Origin: Seriola aureovittata
Taxonomy: Eukaryota; Chordata; Actinopteri; Carangiformes; Carangidae
Length of the DNA: 64,000 bases
NCBI RefSeq assembly: GCF_021018895.1
Contig: NC_079381.1
Coordinates: 12,773,001-12,837,000, forward strand
Direction: 5' to 3'
Of the stretch, positions 53,801-64,000 are shown piece by piece. Position numbers and translations under genes: made by a program. The notes under the pieces are model-generated. The model saw only the letters and a program-made list of their open reading frames with translations. It was not told where the DNA came from and searched no databases. Numbering within the stretch: the stretch's first letter is position 1; each line of letters opens with the position of its first letter.

Positions 53801-56549
53801 TTCTGCAGTTTGAGCTGAGGCTCTGGGGAAACGCTCTGTCAGACAGAGAGAAAAAGGAGGGAGGCGGAATCACTGCAAGGTTGCCGATTAGAAGTCGTGT
53901 ATTTCCCTCTTTTTCCTGCTTCGCTTCGAATCGATCGAGAATTTGATCTCTTCATATTTAGGAGTGGAAAAGCATTAGCCATCGCATAATCTATGTCGCA
54001 TGCTTACGTTCTTATTTTCTCCATGAAGTGATATTGAAAAGTCTGCTTGATAAATCCAGAAATGTGCTGCAGCCTGCTCTCCAACCGTGCCTCAAATTGG
54101 ATTGGTTTCATGAAATGTGTGCATTTGCTTGCAAATCTTCCTGAGATAACACATAAATCATAACTCAAGCTTTAATAATCCAGCCTGCTTTGCTTTTATA
54201 ACACTGTAAGTGTGTCACACTTAATATATTATCAAGGCAATTTCATTTTTTTTCTCTGCGGCTGCATGTGCCAGGTTTCTGAGATGTACAGTATTGCTGA
54301 GTCCCCAGAGGAGTTTTTAATGTTATTGTAATTGGTACTGAATTTCAGATTCATCAAGCTCATTTTTTTTATTACGCTAAAATTGCCCTTCCAGCACATT
54401 TTGATGAGATTAGTCTCCGATTGTAGATGCTGTTTCATTGCTTGTCTTTACTGCAAGGCAATAATTGATGCTTACCGCAGCTTTTACAGACTTCAGTACA
54501 TTTAAAGAAATGACTGTGGTTCAAGGAGTCGACTGAGTCTTCTGTTTGTTTTAACCTTCACAGGACTGAGGGAAATCTCTGTGCATCTGGCACTTTTTGC
54601 TCTATTTGAGTCACCATAGAAAACATTGTTGGGCAGGATGTAGTTAAGTGCTAATGTTCAGTCGTACAGGTCGTGCCGACTGATAATAAGAGTGAAACGA
54701 GTCGTGGCTGTGACAGCTGTTTGGGCAGGTGTCATCAGCTGTGGGTGAGCGTTGATGGTCTGTGTGTCCTGATATCTGACCCGGACCCCACACTGCTCAG
54801 ACTAGAGTGCCTTTCCTCCCGCTGTGAAGGCCGTCCAAAAGACATGTCATCACTTTTATTTATGTTCATATGAAACTTAATAGTTACTTAACAAGGGGCT
54901 GTTGAAGTTGTAACAAACAGTTCTTTACCTGGTGCCAAAAAATCCAAGTAGTTTGCATTCATGTCAAAGTGGTAAATAAGTACTTTTGTTTGGTTAAAAC
55001 AACAAATGTTTTCCTCGTTCTGCTTTGCATGCTCGTGCTCTGCTGATTTCACAATCACTAACATCATCTGGTAACATTTAACATCCAAAGATGTTTGAAA
55101 ACACATCATACTTAACCTTGCACAGTTTAGACATGGTACTTGGTACTTCAAATGATTTCAAAGAAGATTCAACTATTTCACCTCATGTCTTGAAATTTGG
55201 ACATGTCAACAATTGTATCATGTCTCTTCTTTATCATCCTCATTGCAACAATGATAAGTAAAACATTAGCTGTTCGATTCTCTCTGTACTCGAACTGAAC
55301 TCGGCCTGTTTGATGTTTTCAAACCAGCTGTAAACATTTCTGCCTTCACACATATTTGCACAACCCTTCATGTAAAGTAGTTAAGCTGAAGCATACTGAT
55401 GCCTTAATGGCCGTAAACGCAACGTTGGCCAAAGATCTTGTCAAGCTACAAAGTCCACCACCTGCTCCCGGCAAGAAACCACATTCAGCGGCAGAAAAAA
55501 CGTACAAATTACACAACATTGTGCAAGAAATTTGTTGTAACTGCAGCCCAAGGTTGTAGGTCTGAACTCAATAACAAGTTTCAGATCCCAGTTTCCTTCA
55601 CTAGAGACTCTGCTCACTGTTCAAGTTTAAATCGTCTACCGCAACTCTCCTAGCTCTGGTTTTGAAATATTTTCTTCCCTTAGTTCAATTCATGCTGTGT
55701 TGCTTCCAGTGTTTTCCTGTGGCTGCTCAGATTTCAAATCCCAGATGCTGTTATACAGAATGAGGCTAAAATAGCCTCTTCCATACTGTACCTAGAGGCC
55801 ATTCCCTATCCTGCGTCATGACTCTTCCAGACTGTGCTTATAAATCCATCTCTTTCTTCTTTATTACCGGTGTTTGAATATCCTTTCCACCTCAACAAGA
55901 TCACCACCTTCTCCCTGTCTTTGCTCATAGGATAAAAAAAAAAAGGGATTTCTTTTAGTGGCACCTCACGTCATCCTCTCACTTCTGAATCATACCCTGG
56001 CGAGAATTAGCCAGCAAGAAGCCGTCTAGGCATCTTGACTAAAGCTACATTCAGTTGAGCGGTGAAAGTTTTTAAGACGTCTGTGAAAAACTCTGGATGC
56101 TTATGACCACTTTTTCAGCGGCATTTCAATGACTATATTTCTATCCCTGGTTTCCTCGACGGCTCTTCACCGGCTAATCACCAGAGGAGTGCTCACTGGG
56201 ATTCTCTCTCCAGTATCTCCCTGCTCTGCTCAGACTAATTTGCTCTAATCTTTAAAGAAATCCCTTCCACTTCGCTTCCTCGCTGTTAATTTGAGCCCTT
56301 CTCCCTTACATGATCCTTCCAGGGCCACAGCAATATTGTCAAGGCACTACACCTCTCACCTTTGCAGCGCTTAACTATTGAATGTGTTAGTGACCTGTGA
56401 ACTTAAGTTTATTCTGCTGCCTGCTCTTTCAACTTCATGTCCACACTTAATTTAAAATCTATCTGAAAATCTATCTTTATTTCTTTGTTTTTCTCTTCCA
56501 CCCACAGGAAGATGGCATATATTAACCTCATTTCAGCTGAAGCAGTTGA

Positions 56550-56950
56550 AAGACAGACAATGAATCCTACTGACTTTGGCGATCCCCTGACTCTATGAGG
56601 TTTACTTTTTGTGGTTCAGAATGAAATCTCTTGTTTGCATCATTTACATCTAGTGTCTTCATCACATCATTTAATGTGTTCAATATCTTAGTTTATGCCT
56701 AAATACCTGCAAAACTAATTACATCATAAAGAGTCTCAGCTGGAATTTGTGTTTAGTGCTAATTAGAAATTGTTAGCATGCTAACATGCTAAAATAAGAA
56801 CATGGCAAAGATTATAAATGCTTAATAGTAACATGTTAGCATGGTCATTGTGAGCATGTGCACTGTTGATGTTTGCATTTCACCGTGCATCAATCCAGCC
56901 CATGTTGCAGCCTCACAGAGCTGCTAGCATGGCTTTAGTCTTGTTTAACC
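56550..56950 (-). repeat. Dispersed fish repeat, gctaacatgctaa family, copy B
   Basis: In reverse orientation to copy A (32690-33245). Blocks 'gaatcctactgactttggcg', 'cccctgactct', 'tttagtgctaattagaaatt', 'gttagcatgctaacatgcta', 'acatgttagcatggtcattg' and 'tgagcatgtg' match copy A in reverse complement or the remembered family consensus. It ends with 'cctcacagagctgctagcat' near 56930. Confidence 0.65.
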
Positions 56951-57175
56951 CTTATTCAACCAGGAAGTCTTTTGATCCATTGTCCAAATGACTGCTTGAA
57001 AAAAAATAGTGCCATGTCTTGGGTGATTTTCTACCAGTGCACGCTGGGAGAAGTTAACCCGTAATTGCATCACACTAGATCAAGTTTTAAACCAGGGGGG
57101 GTTTTTTTCTGTGTACCACTTACTCTATATTTCCTCCAGTTCTGTACGTTCTCACCTCGACTGATGCCCCCATAA

Positions 57176-57221
57176 TAATAATAATGATAATGATAATGTT
57201 AATGTTAATAATGATAATAAG
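57176..57221. repeat. Imperfect (TAA/TGA)n microsatellite
   Basis: ATA, ATG and TTA triplets alternate over about 46 nt. Confidence 0.85.
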
Positions 57222-58973
57222 GTGTCAACTTTAATCTGAATACACCAGCTCTCTGTCAAGCAGCTGCTTTGCCTTATCTGGAAAAAAGAACTTGAGGATT
57301 CTTCTTCGATGTATTTACTGTACTGTGACAGCTGTACACTGAGCCATGTGTCATCTGCCTTTAAAACGTGTATGACCTATTTCCATGTCACCCCCCTGAG
57401 GTGAACGGGCGCTGACTCAACACATCTGACCTCTGCCTAACCTACACGGTCAACTCCTAGGGCGAGGGCAAAAAAATCTGGGAACACTGGGAATGAACAT
57501 GTGAAAAATATGAATTCGTAGTTTTCAAGCGCACAATCTCAGATGCTGGGTTTGTGAAAGGGTTTGCTTTCTCTGGTCATATTTTCAGACTTGGATATGG
57601 GGTGTTCCACTTGACTGCATGCCGCACTCAGTCTGCTCAATCTGCTTTCTTTTTGACCTCCACTTTTAATAGAGACTTAAAGATCCAGCCACCATCCTCG
57701 TCCATGAATAATTGAAGGCTTCCCGCGGTACAGACTGAGATCCTGGAAGATGAGGGGGAGGAGGGAGAGACACTCAGTATCTATCGCTCCAATCTTCAGG
57801 GCACAGGGCCATAAAGAAATAATTAGAATGATTAAATGTGTTGATCGGTAAACACAAAGTTGAAGGTGTTTTTAATTTAACAGAAATTTAAAAACTTTAG
57901 CCACGCTGCTTTAAGTAACAGCATTTCTGGACTTCCTTGTTTTTTATCCAGGGCTTTAACCCCTCTTAACCTCTCATTGATTGGATTTTAACTACATCTG
58001 AGATAAGGCTGCTGCTGCTTGAGAGTAACAGAAACAAAGACTGTTTTGCTTGTGATGATCTGTGGGTCTCGATCCTTTAAGGCTGATACAGATCACTCCC
58101 AAAGATCAAGTCCCTCAGCCTGTGTTCGGAGCCCTGCATTTTAATGCTGGTTTCATAACTGTGCTTTGACATAGTATATCAGACACAGGCACACTCCTCC
58201 ATGATATACAGTTATGTAATGCAAACTGTTTTCTATGTGTTCTGTCGCAGTATTCTTTTCTCCTAAGCATCCAGTTTGTCACATCAAATCAAATCATGGG
58301 TGAATTTATAGCTCACCCGTGGAGTAGCCTACATTTCGCATTTTACACGCTGCGCAGTTGCATTATGGTACATTCTGTACCAGGAGGTTTTATAATCATT
58401 GGCACAACAGCGAAAATGTGCTTTTACCTTCGGTCTGAAGTCACACATTATTAGGAGTAATCCGTGTCACGTCCATGTTGGACTGTCTGTGTTATTTTTG
58501 GCGAAGCAGAGTGAGATTCACAACAGTGTTTTTCTTTCATTCTCTTCGCTGTATAGGTCGTGTTTTCCACCTTTCGTTGCTCTCCCTCTCACTTTAGTGT
58601 GGGTTGTATTTTACGTAGAAGAAAAATGTCTCTCCTGTTCGTGCCGCTCAGCATGTTTCCCGCATTCATGTCCAAAGAGCCCATGAGAGTTGTAGGAAGG
58701 AGTAGCTGATAGCTGATTAAGAGTTGCTGCACTAAAGAGACCCTTTTATGTGCTACACCTTCACATCTGTAATGGTAATATATATCTTCAGGGATTTGAC
58801 TTAACTTTTTAGAAGTTGGAGGTTTTTGGGGATTTGGCCTCTGTTTTTAATGATTTGTGTCTTTTTAAGATAGATTCCCTTTTTTCTTTTAAAAGGCACA
58901 TGTGCTGTTCCTATCACCGCTTTCACTTCACTCTGTGTTGACATCAACATTGCTACTTTCCCCCAAAACTTTG

Positions 58974-58997
58974 AAAAAAAAAAAAAAAAAAAAAAAA
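58974..58997. repeat. A24 homopolymer
   Basis: Uninterrupted run of 24 A. It could be a retroposed poly(A) tail, but no element end is recognised beside it. Confidence 0.9.
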
Positions 58998-59987
58998 GTT
59001 TCCAAGAACCAAGTGACTGATCTGAGATGTCAAAACACTGCACAGCCCGGAGCTCCTCAATTGACGACGTACAATGGAAGAAGCCTTGATCACCCCATTC
59101 GCTAAATGTTTCACTGAAATTTAATCCAAATCCAAATGAGCTTTGAGGCTATTTTTTCCCTTCCCAGAAAATATGCCATTATCCCCATGAAACTGGAGGA
59201 CACTGGATACTATATGCAATCACCACTTTCATGTTTCCCAGTACATTTTCTACAGAACCGTAATATCAGTGTGACAGTTGCATAGTTGAGAAAATGGCAT
59301 ATTTAACTACATTTTTTTTTTGCTTAGACTGTAAAGGATTCTCATTAACAAGAGCCAAACTGTCCTAAGGCATGAGAGTCACATATTTGATGCTAAAACT
59401 GAGTTGAGTCAAACAAACAGGAAATGTTCAGCGCTGTAGCCCGCAGTCCCAGGCCTGAAGGCACATTCAGATAAAATACAAGCACAGAAACAAAGGAGCC
59501 GTCCTTCACCAGCTTACTTTACAAGCGTGAGTTTGTACATTAGATCCTCGTAGGATCTCCCACGGCTGAGCCAGACTACTGCGCATGTATTATACAGATG
59601 CCTGGAGGCAAAACAGCTCAAATCGATCTGAGGAATAAACAAGTCAAGACCGAAGCGTTGATGAAGCAGACATTGATCTGACCGATCCCATGGGTGTGTG
59701 GAACGGCATCTACATCCAATGTTTCTAAAGTGCTTTTATTTAATTCACCTGAAATGAGTCGAATGTCTCTCTGCGTGCTCAGCAGGAAATAAATCTGAAT
59801 TTGAATTACAGTGTTTCTCCTCTCAGCTGAAATATTGTGTATCACCTCTTTGCACTATTAAGACATGCATATTTTCTTACTATCAAGATGCCTTTGAGAC
59901 AGTCACTGGTTGAAATAAGGCATACTTTTTTGAGATTTAACTTAACTTGCTTTTTATTTTTATTTATTACTCATCTATAAAACACTG

Positions 59988-60182
59988 AAGAAATAGTTCC
60001 AGATTTTGGAAAATGCTCTCACATCATATCTGGCAGATAAATATGTTTGTACAGGTTTTTGTACAGAGTAAACAAATGCGATATGTTAGTAAGTGAGCTT
60101 TAGTAGCTTTAATATTCTCATAAGTGTCAGAAGCAAATAAAGCAAAAGAGCATATTTCCCAAAATATCCTACTATTCCTTTA
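59988..60182. mobile_element. Fold-back MITE-like element with about 31-35 bp terminal inverted repeats
   Basis: Left end 59988-60018 (begins aagaaatagttcc, ends aaaatgctc) pairs imperfectly with the reverse complement of the right end 60148-60182 (begins gagcatatttccc, ends ctattcctttaa). The 195-bp unit has no coding capacity. The right-hand tail with 'aagcaaataaagcaaaagag' and 'catatttcccaaaatat' matches a common non-autonomous fish repeat from memory. The host-site duplication was not clear. Confidence 0.55.
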
Positions 60183-60308
60183 ATCCAGAAGTTACAATTT
60201 ATGAATCCTTTACACAGTGTGTGAGTGTGTCCCAGTAGCTCCAGGGAAGTCTCTGTGATCGTACAAAAACACGAGTGAATGGTCAGGGAGAAAAAACAGT
60301 AAGTAAGT

Positions 60309-60340
60309 CAGTTAGTTATTAGTTAGTTAGTTAGTTTTAC
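60309..60340. repeat. (TTAG)n short tandem repeat
   Basis: About six imperfect units of GTTA/TTAG. This is not telomeric (TTAGGG) sequence. Confidence 0.7.
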
Positions 60341-63300
60341 CACGCCACACACGGCCCATTGTTATATTAAATCCCACAGTAAATGAATACGAAGAAAAAG
60401 ATATAACCTTTAACACTCCCCCTGTCTCTTGATGTATTACTGATTCATGAGACTAAATGAAGGGGAACATGTATTCCATGTGGGTGGGCAGAGAACAAGT
60501 TTCTCCTGCCATTTGCTTTTAACTCTCGCCCTGGTGGCAGAATATTGAAAGGTTGTAGGACTCTCCTTGTAAAAAATGTCAATGTATTTTAACCCAGGAG
60601 AGTGTACTCACAGGCCCAGCCCTTTTTTAAATATTCACCTCTCCTGCTCTCCACCTCTTTTCCGGCTCAGTGTGGGGGGAGTGTTTGGTTGCATTCATGC
60701 GGAAATTGATTAGTTGAAGTATTGAAGCCGCAGACCAACGCTGATAATGAGCACTTAACTTTTGTAACATCAGGAGAGGCAACTAGACTGAGTGGAGTCT
60801 AACCTGGCGATGAGAGGCACTAGACATGGTTTAGAAAATTAGTGTGAATACAGAAATCAATGGGTCTGCCATGACCTTTAACGGAGAAGCTTTTAGCTCG
60901 TCTGGGGATGTGTAGCACCGAAGGATAAAGCAATACAATATTAGATGTGGTAAATAACAGTGCAAACAGCTGTGTAGTGTGTAAACATTATTATGATTTA
61001 CTGTATTTGAACATGTTAGAACATGTTATGTTGCGTAGAAAGACGTTGCTGGAGCAGATTTGTTGCCTGTGCAGTTGTTACAGTTACGGCTGGGCAGCTA
61101 AATCTCTGCATCAACACTGACAGTCTACGAGAAAGATCAAGCCACTGTAGGTTTGGTGTATCTAGTGTGAACTCCATCTACTGCAGTTTAAATAAAGATT
61201 GAATCACTGATTCTTCATAGCCCTCAAAATTCAGTCTCTAAAATGCTTCATTAAAAGACACATCCTCAGGTTGTGTTCTGACCTTTTCCTGGAGGCGCGA
61301 TCTCTCTGCCTGCACTCCATTTCAACATCACAAACCCCAGATGTTTTATTTCCTACCTTTGGGGTTTACATAACTATAGAACAGCAAGGACCCTTGTTCA
61401 GTGCGTAAAAGTTAACAACATCCCTGAGGAAAGACAGGCTATGAAAAGCAATTAGACAGCCTGTCTGAACCCACATTTAAGCAGCCGATAGTTTGACACA
61501 TGAGAGCCAGCTCTTATTAGATTCCTGCACTGTTGTATCAGTTGCTCCTGAGGATGTCAATAGATGGATTTGCCTCAGTTGTTTGCTTTTAAATGAGTCC
61601 CGGTACAGGGGACGCTCTTGTTTCGAATCATGTTTATGCGGTTTGACTATCCTTTGAAGTTGTTTGCATCTGAGCTGGTCCAAGAGGATATGCACCAGTG
61701 CCTACGAGCATGGCAGCCACATCAGAGGGAGGGAGATGAGACATTTTGTTGTTTGTGTTGTTATCGTTTTACGGTGACGGACTATAGTTTACGCTGTGGC
61801 TTCAGAAGCTCTAGCTATGCCCTTGGGCCTGCGGCCAGCCGAGCAGCCCGTGGGTGGAAGTGCGCCCACGGTTGCAGCCGGGAGGCAGCAGATTTGGAAG
61901 GAAGTCTGAAGCCTTCTTTATTCTGTCTCATTAAAAGCACATTAGAGCCCATCCTCCCCCTGCACCACCCACACAGCGGCAGGACCTGCCCTGCCTAACT
62001 TTGTCTCACGGAATAGCTCTTCCTACACAAACATAAGCACAAAGGTAAGAGGACAGGGCTCCAGCAGAAGCAGGAAAACCCTCCTATAAATAAGACCAAG
62101 AGAACAAAAGTCAATGCTCATAATCAGTTTCATTACAGTAAAGTGCATAAGCTGCACAGAGGTACAGTAAAAACCCTCTGAAGTCACAGGAGTGGTTGAG
62201 CATGCCAAGAAGCTGCAGATGCATTTTAAAAAACTACAGCTAAAGTTAATAACGTTTGATTCAGACAATGAATCCATTAGTCAGATTTACAGAAAATTAA
62301 TTATTAAACATCAGTTCAATAATCGCTTAATTGTTTTAGGGAATTTGCCAAAAAAAGGAGGTCAAACTTTTACTGGTTTCAGCTTCAGGAAGTTTGGGAT
62401 TTGCTGCTTGTTGAACATCTTTAGGTTTTGAACTGTTGGTCAGACAAAACAAGCAATTTGAAGATGTCACCTGAGGTTGATGGAAATGATAATGGACATT
62501 TTTCACTATTTTCTGACATTGTAAGGACTAAAGCTGTGGTTCCAAGACCACAACCCTAACCCACTCCCCATTACACACAGCATTTATCTACATTTAGTGT
62601 CCAATGCTTTTTAAGGGCTTGAAGATTATAGAAAGATTAATCTTAAGAAAGATTTCAGTCATACAAATAAACTATACTTCCTATACTGCTAATCCTCTCA
62701 CAACCCCTTAGATTTATCTTGTGATTTCTTACATAAACAGTGCAGTACCGGAAACATTTGACAAAATCATTAATCAATTAAAATAAAATATAATTGACAG
62801 ATTACCTCCTAAATTGTTGCAGCCCTGTGATGCTGAACTAAAAGAAAAATACAGGAAGCATTTTGAAAAAAAACTGATCTTGATATTTTAATTTGTGCAG
62901 AATTATTGGAGCCTGGTGGCCAGAGGAGAATTTTAATTCCATAACCTTTCAAGTGAGCCATTCAAAAAAGAGAGTGAATACAGGCAATTCAGCTTCAGAG
63001 ACAGTGAGATTACAATGACGAGAAAAAAGAAAAGAGGCAGAGAAATAGAAAGAGAGTGGAAAGTGCGAGGCAGTGAGCGAGAGTGAGGATATGAAGGAGC
63101 TGGGAGAGATGAATTACAGCCTACTCCTGGAATCAATAATCTTGCGAATCACAGCCCCGGTGTGCTACAGATCTTTTTCTTTCCCTTAACCGAGCAGAGA
63201 GGGTGACTGATGTAAAGAGCACAGCCAGCCGATTTATGAGGCTCCCAGACAGACCAGAGAGCAGAGAGAGATGCAGAGATAATCCTCTCTGCGCCTGAGG

Positions 63301-64000
63301 AAACGGAGGGACGAGCAAAGGCAGACAGGACTAAGACAAAGAGAGGATAAACCTTAGGCCAGTTAAACAGAACATCTTTCTCCTGTTTGTCAGCTTTTTT
63401 AAACAAAGTCTCCCACACTTCCACCTCATTGTCATTTGTTTGGCAGATGTTTTCGCTCTGACTTCTTCCAAGTGTAAATGCCACTAAAAATAAAGGGTCT
63501 AATGCACTGCAGCAGGCTCTGTCTTAACACTTCACTGCATGACATGCATGCATGCAGCTGCTACATAGCTCTTATGCATATTTGACTACGCTCTGGTATA
63601 GAGAGAACATTTTGTTTCATACTACCCAGTGCTATCAGAGGCAGTGAGGGATACAGTGATCCAACCGGACAAGCGTGACAGTTATAAGAGTGCTTTTCTT
63701 TAAGATGGATTCAACTCATACCTGTTGTCTGAAGTCATTTGACTGAAACAGATGATCACTTGCCTTTCTTGCTCTTGTTTCTCGCCAAGTTTTGTCCCTC
63801 TACAGTGCGTTCGTCCACCCATCATCTACCCCTCTACCTTCCTGTCTGTCTCGCACAATATCTCCAATTTATCACATTTATCTGACAAAACTCAAAGGAC
63901 AAATTTGACATTTTGCATATTTGCTTTCTTGTTTAGAGGTTAGAAGATAACTCTTATGTGTGTGCATCAAATATCAAGCTGCAGCCTGCTGTTGGATAAC

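Larger units (their letters stand above)
50847..64000 (+). other. lrrc75b intron 3 to the window edge (last exon not found)
   Basis: At least 13 kb following the gtgagt donor at 50847. I searched for a leucine-rich-repeat exon beginning with a base that completes Cys and found none, so the terminal exon is presumed to lie beyond the window. Contents: a full CRE palindrome at 52672-52679, a 170-nt pyrimidine-rich stretch at 53604-53780, repeat copy B at 56550-56950, a (TAA/TGA)n run at 57176-57221, an A-tract at 58974-58997, a fold-back element at 59988-60182, and a purine-rich stretch at 63020-63100. A separate gene inside the intron is possible but none is supported. Confidence 0.5.

Noticed and set aside
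56508..56598. Acceptor-like cccacag followed by an open frame, considered as lrrc75b exon 4
   Set aside because: The first base would make Trp instead of the family Cys, the frame stops after about 30 codons, and the sequence lies in a dispersed repeat.
60309..60340. TTAG repeats considered as interstitial telomeric DNA
   Set aside because: The unit lacks the GGG of vertebrate TTAGGG and the run is short and imperfect.
61618..61998. 126-codon plus-strand frame
   Set aside because: No leucine-rich repeat pattern, no flanking splice signals and no recognisable domain; Cys-rich composition looks like chance.

Overview
This window is vertebrate nuclear DNA, most likely from a ray-finned (percomorph-like) teleost. 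The genes are split into GT-AG exons separated by AT-rich introns, there are many (GT/CA)n, (ATC)n and (TATC)n microsatellites, and dispersed repeats of types familiar from fish genomes appear. Most open reading frames that can be drawn are chance or microsatellite frames. No prokaryotic, viral or CRISPR-type system is visible.

Layout, left to right. (1) 1-5092: the 5' end of an unidentified minus-strand gene. Its first coding exon (5092-4427) encodes a Ser/His/Arg-rich disordered N-terminus and the rest lies off the left edge. (2) 5.4-15.0 kb: intergenic, with microsatellites and a dispersed repeat. (3) 15280-21371 (+): complete 12-coding-exon ggt5 (gamma-glutamyltransferase 5), 560 aa. (4) 21.4-28.5 kb: the space between two convergent genes, with a promoter-like patch near 24.5 kb. 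(5) 35734-28488 (-): complete 12-coding-exon ggt1 (gamma-glutamyltransferase 1), 572 aa, with a probable untranslated first exon ending at 37223. (6) 41870 to beyond 50846 (+): the first three coding exons of lrrc75b; its leucine-rich-repeat exon(s) are not visible and must lie beyond 64000.

ggt5 and ggt1 encode paralogous type II membrane ectoenzymes. ggt1 starts glutathione breakdown. ggt5 is the relative that favours glutathione conjugates such as leukotriene C4. They have the same exon number and intron phases, as expected of an old duplication. ggt1 head-to-head with lrrc75b, with ggt5 close by, matches the human 22q11.23 gene neighbourhood, which supports the assignments.

The most unusual signal is that long GT/CA dinucleotide tracts repeatedly sit against splice sites. 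They are at the acceptors of ggt5 exon 12, lrrc75b exon 3 and ggt1 exon 2, at the weak donor of ggt1 exon 9, and at the donor of an orphan exon-like module. In ggt5 and lrrc75b the tract almost replaces the polypyrimidine tract. Other points of interest are two upstream ORFs before lrrc75b (one ending in a TGATG overlap with the start codon), a 17-bp perfect hairpin in lrrc75b intron 3, and a short fold-back element with terminal inverted repeats near 60.0 kb. All exon boundaries were read by eye; transcript data were not available.
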